DNA of 64,000 nucleotides from Craspedostauros australis (lineage: Eukaryota; Bacillariophyta; Bacillariophyceae; Mastogloiales; Achnanthaceae), in NCBI GenBank assembly GCA_026770025.1, contig JAMXDE010000005.1, positions 2,790,001 to 2,854,000 on the forward strand. Reading direction: 5' to 3'. A program made the translations under genes and the position numbers. Shown here piece by piece: positions 22,916 to 36,300 of this stretch; the first letter of the stretch is position 1, and the number at the start of each line of letters is the position of its first letter. The notes under the pieces were generated by a model, which saw only the letters and a program-made list of their open reading frames with translations, did no database searches and had not been told where the DNA came from.

Positions 22916-23758
22916 TCATTTGTTGCGAGTTTCATCATCCGAGTCAAAATCAGTTTGCGTATTGCGCTGCTGCTTATCTCGCTCCTGTTGCTGCCTCTTC
23001 TTCTCTCGACGCACGAGGATCGCCATTTCACGATCCGGCTTGAGCTGGCTGACGGCGAGCCTCGTGTTGCTGCAGCCAGGAACGGGGCATTGCTTGCGCG
23101 TGGCCCTCTGGATGTGAGAGCGAATGGCCTCGCTGGAGTACACGTGACCACACACCTGATTCTTCACCGGGTCCTCCATCAACGTGCCCATGAGGGGGCA
23201 TTTGAGATTGATCTCCGACGCGCCAGTGTTCATGACCATGAGCTCCTCTTCTTCGTCCTCGCCATCGCCCTGTGCAATACCGCTCGTGTCGACAGGTTCG
23301 CCCAGTTTCTCGCACAGTGCCTGGTAGCTCTTGTGCTTCTTGTAGTAGTCATCCCCGTTTGCGCCCTTGCTGCGGCGCTTGCTCTTGCGCCGTACTTCCT
23401 TCATGCGCCGTTCCAGCTCCTTCTGGTAGTTCTCCGTGTTCTCGTCGTGGCAGTTGTCGCCAATCTGCTGCAGGGATTTGAGGAATATGGTGATGCCGTC
23501 ATCGCGGTCGATGTTGGCCTTCATGAGGTCCTTGAGCTGGTCTCGTTCCTTCTGCAACGGGTCTTCTTCGTCGCCATGTTGCTTGAGCAGCCGGTCGATG
23601 GTGTCGTCCGCCACGAGGCGCCTCGCGGAGCTGTTCAGCATGCTGATGTTCGCCGCGATGCCATCGCGGTAATCGCCTTCCTTGCGGATCATCACGTTCA
23701 CCACGGTCTGCACGGTCCCGGAGTTCTCCGAGTTCTGAGACATGTATTGCGACGACAT
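22916..23758 (-). CDS. NSE2: NSE2/MMS21-type SP-RING SUMO E3 ligase
   Basis: A 280-residue single-exon protein. I start it at MSSQYMSQNS (ATG 23758) because CAA-rich leader precedes it, although the frame is open for 62 more codons. The N-terminal ~165 residues are helical and charged, fitting the part of NSE2 that docks on the SMC5 coiled coil. The SP-RING is at ~188-240: LKCPLMGTLMEDPVKN, then VCGHVYSSEAI, then CPVPGC. It has the Cys, Cys-Gly-His and CxxxxC zinc ligands and the Pro-Val pair typical of zf-Nse. The C-terminus is Lys/Arg/Gln-rich. NSE2 is the SUMO ligase of the SMC5/6 complex that works in DNA repair and replication-fork stability in the nucleus. Confidence 0.88.
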   Translation of the reverse strand: MSSQYMSQNSENSGTVQTVVNVMIRKEGDYRDGIAANISMLNSSARRLVADDTIDRLLKQHGDEEDPLQKERDQLKDLMKANIDRDDGITIFLKSLQQIGDNCHDENTENYQKELERRMKEVRRKSKRRSKGANGDDYYKKHKSYQALCEKLGEPVDTSGIAQGDGEDEEEELMVMNTGASEINLKCPLMGTLMEDPVKNQVCGHVYSSEAIRSHIQRATRKQCPVPGCSNTRLAVSQLKPDREMAILVRREKKRQQQERDKQQRNTQTDFDSDDETRNK

Positions 23759-24284
23759 GGTTGCTCTGATGTTGTTGCTGCGATGCTTTTGCGTTGTTGT
23801 CAATGGGGTGATTGATGAGTGTGGACTGGTGTCAAGTTTTGTCTGTCTGTGCGCGCCTGTTTGTGGTGACGATGGTGTGGGTGTGTGCGATCTGTGATTA
23901 CAGTGCGAGGGTGGGAGAGGTTGGCGGTTGCCTTGGAACAGCACTGCCGTCGTTGCTGCGAGTCGTTTCAGATGTGATTTTTGGCTGTCTTGCTCTCTTT
24001 TCGAAGTCTGTTCTCAGTGTGTCTGTCCGTCCTGCGCGAGGGAATTGCAGGCCGTCTGTCCATCGTCAGGCCCATGCATATGCCAGCGGAATCTCCTAAT
24101 CTCTCCCTCCGCCACCGTCAACACAACCACATCACAATCATGAAGCAATGAGAATCACGAACATGACCGCTGGTGGAGAGAGGTTGATTGCCAACCATTA
24201 TACTCGTACTCGTACTCGTATTCGTAACTGCGCTTATATCACACCGTTGTCGCCATTGCGGTGAGCGAGAAGAAGTTAGCAGGC
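23759..24284. other. divergent promoter region, NSE2 (-) and 2OG oxygenase (+)
   Basis: A 526-bp space between two divergent starts, so both promoters must lie here. It contains the TACTCG triple repeat described separately. Confidence 0.5.
24201..24224 (+). repeat. TACTCG hexamer repeat
   Basis: Three perfect TACTCG units plus one variant (TATTCG), about 60 bp upstream of the oxygenase ATG. The reverse complement CGAGTA recurs in other noncoding parts of the window. Confidence 0.8.
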
Positions 24285-25835
24285 ATGTTGCCGGTGGATA
24301 ATACAAGCGGCGCAGAACATCACCGCGATAGTCAATGCGGCGACAGCAGTGAGGCGTACTCCTACGAGGATGCCTTCACATCCATGTTCTATCACGAAGG
24401 CGATACGGATGATGATGACGATCATCTATCCCATGGAACGGACCGCGCTCCAAAGACGGGTCAAGATCATGCAGCCTGTGACGATGATGAAGAAGAACGT
24501 GATGACGGTACCGGCACACCACCGGCGTATCTCATGAAGGCCATCCTGGCGGGTTTGTACGAATTGCCACCCAAGCATATTCTCAAATACCAAACGGGAT
24601 GGGGACGCAGGGTACGCTATGAACGGGTGGTACGCATTGACAATCAATTCAAGGTCTGCAAGCGATTGCGGCTGGTGCCGGCGATACCGAATTGCGGGTG
24701 TGATCACGGTGAACCGCAGATGCAGGATGATCCTCGCCATGCGATGATGGCGGTAATCTCAAAGCAGCGGCTGACGAGGCGGCAATTCACTGCCAACAAG
24801 GATCTGCGGGGATCCAGTGCGGACTTCTTCGTCTACCGTGTTGAATTCGTGTCGCAAGAAGAGACAGATGACAACGCATCCGCCAACTCACCTGGCACGG
24901 ACACGGTCAGCAGATGGAATCAACAGCTGATGGAGATAGCATTGGAACAGGAACGCGATGATCCCGACAGCGGCATGGATGTGAGCAACGCTGGAGGATC
25001 GTGGCATGGTCCTCCGAACTTGTTGGATGGAATATCTGCCGGTGACGAGGTCGCGGAGAAACTGAGAGCAGGCGGAGATGGGACCGCTCATAGTCGTATT
25101 GCGTCAAGTGAAGAAGAGGGATACGCTCATGCGGCGCAGAAACACGGTCATTTTAAATGCCTGCAGCAACTGCATCATGCAATATGCCAGACCATCTCGA
25201 CGATTGATGACATGTCTGCCTCATCATCAGCTGCAACGGTGCACGCTCCCAACGGCGAATCGACAATGAATACGGCAACCTTGGAGTTTGACCCATCATC
25301 TATCGAGTGCTGGGTCAACATCTCGCGCCACGGGTCATGGAATCGGTTGCACACGCATGAAACCAGCGCGTGGAGTGGTGTCTATTACGTGTCGGACGGC
25401 AGAAGCGCACGGCCATCAGCGACGCGGGGAGATCCGTATGGCGGTCGGCTCGTGCTGAAACCAACTCCGCATGCAAAGGAAGACACGTACGCTTTGGAGG
25501 AACGGGAACTCCAGCGGCTCATTCAAATACGTGCGCAAACATCGCTGGAGGCGGCTCGCTGTTGTGTCAATGTGGATTCAACTTGCGAATACCTCGACAT
25601 TCCACCCAAGGCAGGCACCATGATCATCTTTCCAAGCTGGTTGCATCATTGCGTTTTACCTCTCGAAGTGGATGCAGCTAAAGCAACAACGGCGCAAAGC
25701 ACCGATTGCACGAAATGCACTCAAGGTAGCAATGAGCATGAGGAAGAAGAACACGACGAACATGGTGACGAGGCCCCTTTTCCACGGATATCGATCGCTT
25801 TCAATGTGAACTGGAAGAAGCAACCGCGATGCTGA
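24285..25835 (+). CDS. 2OG-Fe(II) oxygenase family protein
   Basis: A 516-residue single-exon protein. The first ATG in frame is at 24285. The N-terminal ~90 residues are acidic (runs of Asp and Glu). The catalytic double-stranded beta-helix is in the C-terminal half: WVNISRHGSWNRLHTHETSAW (His356, His358) gives the N-terminal iron ligand, GTMIIFPSWLHHCVLP (His454/455) the distal one, and RISIAFN (Arg501) the 2-oxoglutarate-binding Arg and last strand. This order is that of the bacterial putative 2OG-Fe(II) oxygenase family with an NxxHxH...PSWLxHxV...RISxxFN layout. The middle of the protein is a long insertion without motifs. The substrate is unknown. An acidic loop (EHEEEEHDEHGDE) sits between the distal His and the Arg, which is unusual. 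Confidence 0.8.
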   Translation: MLPVDNTSGAEHHRDSQCGDSSEAYSYEDAFTSMFYHEGDTDDDDDHLSHGTDRAPKTGQDHAACDDDEEERDDGTGTPPAYLMKAILAGLYELPPKHILKYQTGWGRRVRYERVVRIDNQFKVCKRLRLVPAIPNCGCDHGEPQMQDDPRHAMMAVISKQRLTRRQFTANKDLRGSSADFFVYRVEFVSQEETDDNASANSPGTDTVSRWNQQLMEIALEQERDDPDSGMDVSNAGGSWHGPPNLLDGISAGDEVAEKLRAGGDGTAHSRIASSEEEGYAHAAQKHGHFKCLQQLHHAICQTISTIDDMSASSSAATVHAPNGESTMNTATLEFDPSSIECWVNISRHGSWNRLHTHETSAWSGVYYVSDGRSARPSATRGDPYGGRLVLKPTPHAKEDTYALEERELQRLIQIRAQTSLEAARCCVNVDSTCEYLDIPPKAGTMIIFPSWLHHCVLPLEVDAAKATTAQSTDCTKCTQGSNEHEEEEHDEHGDEAPFPRISIAFNVNWKKQPRC

Positions 25836-27315
25836 TCTCGCTGGTTTGGATGCAGCACTGGTATGAGGACACGCGGACATTCGCAAAGCTGTTGTTGCTT
25901 CTTCTTCTTCTTCTTCGTCTGGAGGAACGAGTGCCATACATACGAGTACAAAGCCAACAATTCAATGGCATAGCACGATGTCGGCAAGTGGAGCACGGTA
26001 TTTGCGCCGGCGCTTGTTGTGATCGGTCGCCCAGTTTGGTTCAAAATTCAAAATACATCGACCTACTGCTGCATCTCTGTAGGTATGATACATGCTATTG
26101 CCATTATGGTACGGGTTGTTGTCTGGTGCAACCACCCATGCAGCTAGCCCGCAACCGCACGCTGGGCAATGTCGGCCGCGCACGAACAACCTCACTTTTT
26201 GTGATTGCCCTCGCAGGACGGCTCAGAGAAAGGTCAAATTCACGTGTTCGTCTGTAGCGTTGGTTGATGTGATCATGTCAGATCCCGCTTCCGGATGTCT
26301 GGAATAGTCATCGATTAATTTAGCCTCGACAATATTACTAAGCGCGTTTTTTGCGGTTCATGTCGCAAGCGAATGTCGTCCATGTCGCACGCGACTTCGC
26401 TCAGACAGAACTGTGTCATCGTTACACGTGAACTGGTGTGGTGTTTGTGTGTGACCAACAAGACGCGATGACAACGGCAGTACCACGCCGAAATGAACAA
26501 AAACGAAATTGTGGGTTTTTGTCGGAGACTGGTTTCGCCTGCGCGAGCGAAGGATGGTGGGTGGAGGGACATTCGGAGAGCTGCGGCGACACCAACCAAG
26601 AAACCAGGAGGCGCGCCGCTATCATCGCCAGGCACAAGGTCACTCATACGGTTGCGCAGCGCCGACATCAAGAACGCAACAAGGTAGTCGTCCCAACACC
26701 ACCACCACCATCAACACCATTAACATTAACAACAACAACAATACTGCCTTCTCTGGAGCTACCCACGACAACGGCGGACAGAGAGAGAAAAGGGGAGATA
26801 TAGGTAGAGACACACGTAGAGAAAGAGAGAGAGAGCCCCGCGCACCTGAACAAGGAGGTTGACACTCCCGTTCTCCACTCGAAGAACATAGCAACAGAAC
26901 GCAGAGGAGGCATTTGGACACGCCTTCGTCTCATTTCCGAGTGCGTCGCTGTGTCCCATTCGCACAAGTGACGTCGTGGGTGGGAACGCAGGTGCGACCT
27001 CCACGACGAACGGCACAGGACGCAGCAACCGCCCACCACACGCAGAGTAATCAAGGGAACGCTGCACTCCCGCAGATCGATCCGATAAGTGAACACGGAG
27101 GAAGTCATCGCAGCAAGCACCAAAGCAAGCACGTCGCAAGCGAAGATCAGTCGTCCACTCTATCTATCGCGTCGAACACTCCTGTTTGGCAACAACGCAG
27201 CAAGTTCGAGCACAAGAACAAGGACAAGGTCCACAGAACTTGATATCAACGCAAGCTCAAGCTCAATCGCAATCGCAATCGCAATCATACCGACAATCAC
27301 GCACACAATCACACA
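25836..27315. other. intergenic and VPS13 leader
   Basis: 3' flank of the oxygenase with a (CTT)n tract near 25898-25917. A region of (ACC)n/(AAC)n and (GAGA)n simple repeats follows at about 26695-26835, then a CAA-rich leader before the VPS13 ATG. No gene is supported. Confidence 0.45.
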
Positions 27316-30300
27316 ATGACTTCATACATGTACAGCCCTTCGAAGAAGGTGACGGAGCTGCTGTCCAAGTTCTTGGAGTTCGATGCCACGCAGCTCGAAT
27401 TCGGGATCTGGAATGGCGACCTGTCGCTGAAGAATGTCAACCTTCGGCAGGAGTCCATCGACCCGCTGCTCAACAAGCGTGCCAGCCAGCCTCACACGGA
27501 TGCCAGGACGAAGGCGCCGCTGCGAATGAAGCTGGTTTCCGGAAGCATAGGCTCGATGCGGATCAGGATACCATGGAAGCGGATGGTTTGGGGACAGGGC
27601 TCCGTCCAGCTCGACATCAGCGACGTCATGATCGTGCTCGCCTTCACCAGCCGCGAAGAGACGGACGCCTTCCTCAAGCAGGCGAAGGAGATCAGCGAGG
27701 CGAAGCACGGCGCTGCGAATGATGCCAACAGCCAGGATGGTTCCGATGCCGATGGCGCCAACGGCTCCGGAAAACCATCGCGCTCCAAGAAGAACAAGCG
27801 GAAGAAGGCGGAGGCAGCGCCGCCGGAGGATGACATCAAGCAAACGCCCGCCTACCGAAATGCCAAGCAACGGCGACTGCGCGAAGCAGAGCGCCGTCAT
27901 CTCCAGGGACTGCCTGTCGCTGTCTGGTTGGACTCGGTGCACCGCAAGAACAGCATCGAAAGGGAGGCGTTGCGTGCGCAGGAGGAACAGCGGCTGCAAC
28001 ACGGCAACAACGTCAACTCCTCCAACGGTACAACTGGCACGGGCAACAACAACAACAACAACAACGGAAGCAGCCACAATAAGAGCACCGGCAGCGGTGG
28101 CAACAATCACGCCAACAATAACTCCACGCGGAGTCGCACTTCCGCCATCGTGGGCAATACCAACAGCAACGCAGACCCCTCCACAGAACCTGGGCGGTTC
28201 GAGCGATGGTTGACGAACGCAACGTCGGATTTCTTTTGGAGGTTCTACGCCGGCTTGCAGGGGTCCATCAAGAAGGCAAGGATTGTGGTCGTGCAGGACG
28301 GCATCGAGGTTGGTTGCATCGTGCACTCGATAGAGGTCATCGCAGGCAAGGAGGAGGCGAAGGTATCCGTCGTCATGGAGCATGACGTGGGCAGCAAGCG
28401 CAAGGGGAACACCAAGAGCCATGCCAACGGCAGCCATGCAGGCGGAGGACCCAGCACCATCCGCGAAAATGACTCAGAGCACGAGTCGGCCAATTCGGAC
28501 ACAGAGACCCTCCCGTCCAACGTCGTTTACGAAGGCGCCTACGATGACGGAGAGCATGTCGACAAGCGCATCAAGCAGCATGGACTGGGGCTCTTCGTGC
28601 GCCGGGAGGGGAACATGTCCAAGGTGCCACCCACGCTGCGCTTTTCCACATCCGTATCGGCCGATGACTACGTGCTCAGGCCGGTGCATCTCAACCTCTC
28701 CTTCTCCATGTTCTACCCCTACCCACCAGAGCGTCGAAAGAAGCGACAGAACGATGCGCAGAGCCATGCCACCAACCCCACCGAGGCCAGCACGGCAGTC
28801 TCACCAATCGAAAGCCCGAAACCGGAAAAGAAACGCCGAGGCAAGCGAGACAAGGTGTCCCAAGGGGATGCCGACACCGTCGCCGACTCCAGCATGGTCC
28901 TTCCCATATCATCCAACGAATCAATAGCATCCAGATCGCAGGCCCCATCCATCCCGCAACCCACGCCGTTCATGGCATCTCAGTCATCATCACGCAGCCT
29001 TACGGGAGGTCGCGAACACTCACAGCGCCTCAGACGCACGCACCGACGGATAGGAATGCTCAACGACAGTTCCGCGAGAGCCACGAACGCAACGGCCGGC
29101 ATGAATCACTCCAGCCGCCGCACATCCACACGATCCATCTCCCTGGGTTCGCGCAAGCTCAATTTTGACGAGATGAGCACCGGCATCACGGAAGCCCCGA
29201 CGGTGGTCGCCGAACACCCGACTGACCCCGTGCCGAGGCTGGAGTGTCACGTCGATCTCGAAGACATCCGCGTCATGTTCTCCAACCGCCATTACGACCT
29301 GTTGGCGCGATTTCTCTCGACGGTAGAACGCATGAAGAACGGACGACCATCGCAGACAATCCGATCGGTCAAGAAGCTGGACGCAACCACCTCCAACCTG
29401 CACGCAACCTTCCTGCTGGACCACCATCGACATCAGGATCTGTACAACCTCAATCACACCCAGCTGGAGGGACTGCAAACGGCGGATGCTCGTTCGCATC
29501 ATTCAAATTCGGAACACAAGGAGAAGAAAGGATTGAAGCAAAAACTACTGAACTCAAAGCCCATCAAGATGCTTCTGTCTACCGACAGGAATGCTGCGGA
29601 TACCAAGGATGCTGCCAAGCAGGCCAGCAGTCCCTTCGAATTCAACATCCCGCCGGCGCTGCTGAAGGCGCGCAAGACGCGCTTCGAGGTCATCCGCAAG
29701 TGGTGGCATTACTCCATTGGCGCCGTGACGTGGGAGATCCGCAAAAGCAAGAGCCTGCGTTCCAACTTCCACAAGATGTATATCTGCTTCGATTGGAGCA
29801 AGCAGAAGTACAAACGGAAGGAGTACGTCGATCTCTACATCGCCACGCGGTTAGATGCATCATCGAATCTCGAGGAGACCGACAAGTCACAAAAAGCCGA
29901 GAAGGAAGAACAGCTGATGAAGCTCGAAGACGAACTGCCTCTGGAACAGGTGCTTCTTTATCGCACGATCGCTCGGGCGCTGCGTGTTCGTGGCAAGTCC
30001 ACCATGCCGTCCTCGATCACAGAGCTGCATGCGGCGGACAAGCTCGGTGGCGCATCGAGGGCCAACTTCCTCTACTCGGCTGTCGAACGAATGCGAAGCC
30101 GTGCAACCACGCGCGGCAACGATGCCCTGAACGGTGCAGGCACGTCGGCATTCCTGTCGATCATCCAAGAACGTTTCGAATTCGCGAAAAACCTGCGCGG
30201 CAACTACCAAAAGGCGAAACCATCGCTGAAAGCCAACGCGGAACCAGACGTGGTGTTCGAGGATTCGCCGACAAGGCGCGAGAGCTCTCCTCGACACGAC

Positions 30301-33300
30301 GGGAACGAACCCAAGTCTCCAGACAATGGACATGTTGATCTGGAAGACGGTTTGAGCAGCATGGGTGGCATGAGCAGGCGCCGGTTAAAGCGCGGATCGA
30401 TGCGAAGTCAGCACTTCCAAGGATCAACACGCAGCCTCTTGGGCCGAAATACAAGCGTCGGCCACGATAGCATGGTGTCCGATGCCTACCAAACGTACAC
30501 ATCGGCTCGGGTGCAGCGTCGGCCGTCCGGCGATGCCTTTGATGCATCGACTCAGGTGGATTCCATCACGGCCGGCAGCCGAGTTAAGGACAGCGCATCG
30601 CAACCCAATGCCCCAGACACTCGTCCCATGCGCAGCATGCACTCGCGATCGACCCTCAGACATCTCAGAACCGGAGGTGCCTCCGTTGCCGGCACTCGCA
30701 CAGCACCACCTCCTGCTGACACGTCGATGAAGTTCGCATTCTCGTTCAAGATCAAGAGCGTCGCTCTGATCATCATTGAGGAGGACCATTACGTCGACTT
30801 CATGACAGAGAACAAGGGACGATCCAAGAGTCCCATCCATGACGGGATGCACACGGGCACTCTATCTAGATCGAACGAGTTTGGAGAGGATTCGTCCAGC
30901 GATGACATGTCCGAGCTGTCTGGCCTGACCGACGATCAGCGCTTCTTCAACGACCACGGACCTGTGACGATTCCGGAGGAAGAGATCGAGGACGTGGGTG
31001 GCGCTCGGCTTTCATCGACTGACTTTCTGCGATTCAACCAGCCCGAGAACATCCTGCTCCAACTCACCATCGAACCACTGGCTGGTTCGTTCCGCACCAG
31101 GAGCAGAGGTCCGAAAAAGATGACGTTGTCCGTCGGTCGCATATCGGCGGTCGGTGACAATGATGTGGAGCTGATCAGCATGGGATATGATGAACCTCCC
31201 AAGCCAATGGCGGAGGTCAAACTCGATGGCACCTACCATCGCGCAACTTCCAACGATCTGGGAGGGGACAGCTCGATGCATGGCGTCGCCAGAAGCATCG
31301 ACAGGAGCTTGGACATGTCCAGACACACCCTCGGAACCGATGATGAATTCAATATATCTGGGGTTTCACGACGCAAGTCGACACGGGCCATCTTCGTCCG
31401 TGGTATGACTTTCGAAGAGCAGAAGACGCTGCTGTGCGATCTGTCCAAGGTCACGGCTCGAGTGGACATGGATCCCATCACAAAACTCCTCAAGTTCTAC
31501 AACAGATCCACGATCATTTTCCCAGACAAGATCACATCCAAATCGTCCCGCGAGGTTGCGAGGAAGTACCTTGTGCACAAGGCATCCGGATCCGAGATTG
31601 AGCGAATCAATGCAACAATCAAGCTGAGCGGTGTAGAACTCCGGGTCCCTTTGCCACCCACTGGCATGGCGTCGGAGGCCTCGTCTCTGGCGTCTTCGTA
31701 TCACAGCGATCCCTTCTCGGAAGGAAACCGTTCACGCCGCAATGGCGATCGACCTGCCGCTCCGATCAGCCATGCCATCTTCAGCGTTACAGCGCTCGAA
31801 TTGTACAGCGGGCGTGTTGTGGAGGAGATGAAACTCTCCGACTCGGGCGTGAATGAATCCGGCACAGCGGGAATATGGCAAGCCAGCACCAGAATCCGAG
31901 CGATTGGTGGGAGGCAATCCCTGGATATGCTCGATGTCCAGGATGTGATGTCGACGCATGATCCGTTCACATGCCATCATTGGGTAAGTCAGCAACGCTC
32001 GCAGTGCCGTCAATCAATCATCAGCATGCACGCATGCATGCCACGAAGGATGGTGCGCATGGCAAGATGAAGTCACGTCACACTGTTGGCACCAATCTGT
32101 CTGGATTCTCGATCTCACAGAAATCTGCTTTGCCCGTTTTTTTTTTGTACTCGTGTCGCATTTCGGCGTCGGTGTGCGTGATCATATTATTTCCCTTTCC
32201 GATCTTCCCGACTATCAATCGATCCACATGTGTGCATGCGCTTCTCATGGTATCGTATGATATGTCCCATGCGCGCACGCACGTGCGTACCCATTTCCTT
32301 CCACCCCACTGGCACCAAAACAACAACAACACCAACACAATCTTTGATCTTCTTGTTGCTTCAGGTGGGTGTGGTGACGGGAATCAACTGCACCTTGGAC
32401 TCTCTATCCGATGACCCGCCGCAACTCCTTGAGGCACCGATCAACATCGAGTCGCTCATCACTGTGAACCATGTTGCACTGTTGGAGACCGAGAATCCAA
32501 AGAAGCAGGCCAGCGTCGAAGTCTCACCTATCCATGTGATATTGTCCCGCAGGAGGTTGGAGCTGCTATCACAGGCCGCCAATGCTTGCAAGTTGGAAAA
32601 TGGTCCAGCAGCGAAGACCGCCAGCGGCAGGAAGAGAGTGAAACCAGACCCGCCGAGAATTGAGATCCTTTCTCGCCAGCTGCTCCACTCCATCGATTTG
32701 AATTGCAAACAGTTCAAGCTCACTCTGGTGAGAGACCTCGATGTGACCGAGACCTTGACGGCGAAAGTGAAGGAGGTGATCATGGAGGAGTGCATTTCAG
32801 ATTTCCTATCGGTGCTGGCGTGCTTCGATTTCAGCCTCCCAAATGAAGAGGCACTCTCCTCCGCCATGCAAATTTGCATTGGCCGGTTGGTGGGCATCGG
32901 GTTTTCTGACGAGGAGGCGTGGGCGTGCACCAACGGCGCACGAGTCAACTTCCTCAATGATATCGCCCTGATGAAGAAGGCGCAGACGGATGTCCTGGTG
33001 CAAATGCATGCCAGTATCAGGACCCCCAGCTTCGCCAAACAACCATTGATCGAGGAGGATTCCGATTCGAGCGAGGACTCGATTGACTTCGTCGCAGAAA
33101 CGGCCGGCAGTACCAAGCTTGGGAAGTCGAGCGATCACCCAGAGCACGAAGCAACGGATGCATCATCTCATGACGATTCTGAAAACACAGTCAATTCGAT
33201 CGACATCGTGGAAACCACATTGCAAAATGCCGTCGAAAGGACGATCGTGACATTCGGCCCGCTGCTTGAGGATGAAAACATCTACGTCAAGAGGTACAAC

Positions 33301-36300
33301 ACCTTCCTGTGCTTGGACCTCGCACAGGGCATCCAGCTATCGAGAGTGCAGCTGTTCTACGACTCGCACACGACTGCCACGATCCCAGCCTTCGCCGTGA
33401 CCAATGCGGCCGGTGTCGAGATAGCGACACTTGTACCAGCTGAAGTGCAACAATCGGTCGAGAGCGGTGACGAGCAGCATGCCGGGGCACAATCCTTGCA
33501 TGGGGCTGTCTTTTCTCGATTCGATTTCGACCAAGGCTACCAGATCGGCCAGGGCGGGCTGCCCATCACCGTGCTCGCCTCCGACGATGGCTCAGACAAC
33601 GATGTCATCTTCAGACCAAGATCACGGTTGGACGACATTAACATCGGCGAACTCGAAATTCTGTTTGCATCCAATCTGTACGAAGAAATCATAGATGAGA
33701 TCAAGCAATTGGAATGGAATCCCAAAGATCACGATTCCACCGCTTCGAACGTCCACCATGACCATGATCCGAACTTTGATGGATCGAGCTTTTCGACCGA
33801 GGAGTCTGGAATTTTGACCATGGCAGAACGTCCTCCCATCAACAGCTCCTGCGTGTTGTTCGCATCCAGCATATCAGCTCTTTTGACTTCGGATACGCTG
33901 GTCCCGTTCAGCCGAATGACGCTGGACGAGATTTCGTACCGAAGCCCAGGCCAGCTGTCCAAGCCCATTCACGCTCACGATGGCTTGCCAACGTGGACGT
34001 TGGTCAGCCGGAGCGCGATGCTGCAGAACCTCACCCCAGAAGGACAGGCCTACCCGACCGCCCTGGAAGTTTTGCCAACCGAGACGATGCGCACGGAGGA
34101 ACCATTCGAAGTGGCGTTCTACAAGAGCCCAGATCCATGGAAGCAGAGCAGCCGCTTGGATGTGACATTCCGGGAGTACCGATTGATTCTCTTCCGTCAG
34201 TATTTGTACGAGGTCCTGCACTTTTTCACATCCGACAAGTACGGCGTGGGCCGTCTCAAGAACAAGTACAGCACCGACGTTCGCGATCGGAATGGCAATT
34301 CGAAGCCGCCGTTGATGTACTCTGTGTACATCCATGACACGTCGGTGGTGTGCCCGAAAATGAGCACCAGCTGCGACATGGTCACATTCGAAGTGGAGAA
34401 GGCCACATTTGCAGTCAGCTACCATCCCGAGTCGTTTGCGATGCCCACGCCTCAGGCCGATTTCGACCTCCACCCATTCCAGCCAGAGTCAAACCATACA
34501 AGGCGCAGTCATCAGCCGTCGCTCGGACGTCAAAACAGCGACGCGTCCAGCGTCTTCTTCGATTGTCATGATGGCACGTCCGTGGGCGGTCTCGGCACCT
34601 ACGAAGACGACCCAATTTCATCATTCGACAGCAGCTGGAAGCGACGTTTCGGTTTCAAGTTTGAACGCTTCCGGGCGTACACCGCAATGGCGCCAAGTCG
34701 GGAATCAAAGCGAATCCTCGAAACTCCCCTCTTTCGCTTTTTGTACGCGCTCGACGGCAGGGCGTCCCGAAACAAGCGCGTATACGTCAAGCAGGACGTC
34801 GCTGAGCCCCAAACCTTGTCCGGGCAGGAATTTATGGACGACGCAGCGATGTACAACCCGCGATGGGAGGAGGTCAGCATGAATCCTTTGAATTTGGAAA
34901 TGCTCATCGATTCTGCGGATTACACGAGAGTTCTCCTGTCGGACAGGGAAGGTCTGACACCGTTTGCTCTGGACGCGAAGCTCTCGCAGCTCTGCTTGCT
35001 GATGAACTTCTGGTTTTCCAACATGCAGGAATTGCCGACCATGTTCCCGTTCACGACAGATCAAGTCGAGGAGTCGGCCAAGCCACCGGATATACCAGAC
35101 GACTTCCCGAAATACGGGACAAAGGAGTTCGTGGACATGCTGGGTGATCTGTCGAGTGCGAAGTCCGAGATCTGTTGCCTTTTCAGGAAGCTGTCGCTGC
35201 GGTGCACATTCGACGAGCCCGGACATTTCGACATTGACCCGGATTGCTTCAAGTACTTCACTGATGGCACCCCGCAGGAAAATGGGCTGGTGCTGACTTT
35301 GTGCGATGCCTCTGTGCATGTGATCAACGATCAGTGGAACGTAAAGAGAATCGGCGTCGCCTCCAACAGCCTAGAGCTGATCGACGAAAGGAGGAAGTCG
35401 GACTTCGAGAAGACGCTGATGGTGCTGAAGCCCGAAGCCAACGCGTCGAACTGGGCGTGGGCGGACTACATGTTCGGCCTGCAGCAGGACATCCGCCAGC
35501 TGCACCGCCCGTTACCGGCCCCCTTCATACTCTCAGTGTTCATGGCTCCGGAATGGAGTTCGATCAATGTGGGCGCAACACACGCCAACGGGATCATGTT
35601 CGACATGTCGTGGATTTGGATCTTCTTGGACTATTTCAAAAGCTACTTCACAATGGCAGAATTCGGAAACCCCGGACACGAGGCGCAGAAATGGGCACAC
35701 AAGATCAAGAATTCGCTGCTGGTTTCGCTGGGCAAGAAGAGAGAACCATTCGAGCCCCTGCCGGGCGTCAACGTAGACTTTCGCCTGTGGCTCTACCAGC
35801 CAATTCTGTGTCTCCCCAGCAACCTCCACGACACCGCAGCACCATGCGTGAAGATCGATTGCAAGTCTGGTCTCTGGTACAGAATGAAGTCGATCCAGGA
35901 TCTTTCGTCTCAGGAGGTGGCAACGACCGACATCAACCTCCGCTTTCTCAGCGAATTTAGAGACCCTTGTGCTTGTCGAAAGCAGGATTCGTACGATGTG
36001 ATGTCTTGGTCCCGTCCGCTCATCGAGGGACTGTCGTTCGGTCTCCGGCTCGAAAGCAACAATCTGCATCATCATCGAGACGTCTCCGTGCAAATTCCAT
36101 TCCACGGCGATCATGTCACCAAATGCTCATTCGTCGACAAGGAGATTGACGTGCTGCCCAAGATCCTTCCTGTTTGCAAAGTGCTAAGACCCGCCGAACC
36201 ACACATCGCGCGTCACCTCGGCACGCAGGTTTGCGACATCACATGCATCATCGAAGTTCTGCCTCTCACCATCAAAACTATGTCTGGCTTCTTCTCCGCC

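Noticed and set aside
22733-23815. 360-codon plus frame opposite NSE2, and similar antisense frames opposite the ankyrin gene (19156-20049) and VPS13 (27322-28437)
   Set aside because: Long antisense frames are expected opposite GC-biased exons. None shows a domain, and the sense strand is well explained in each case.
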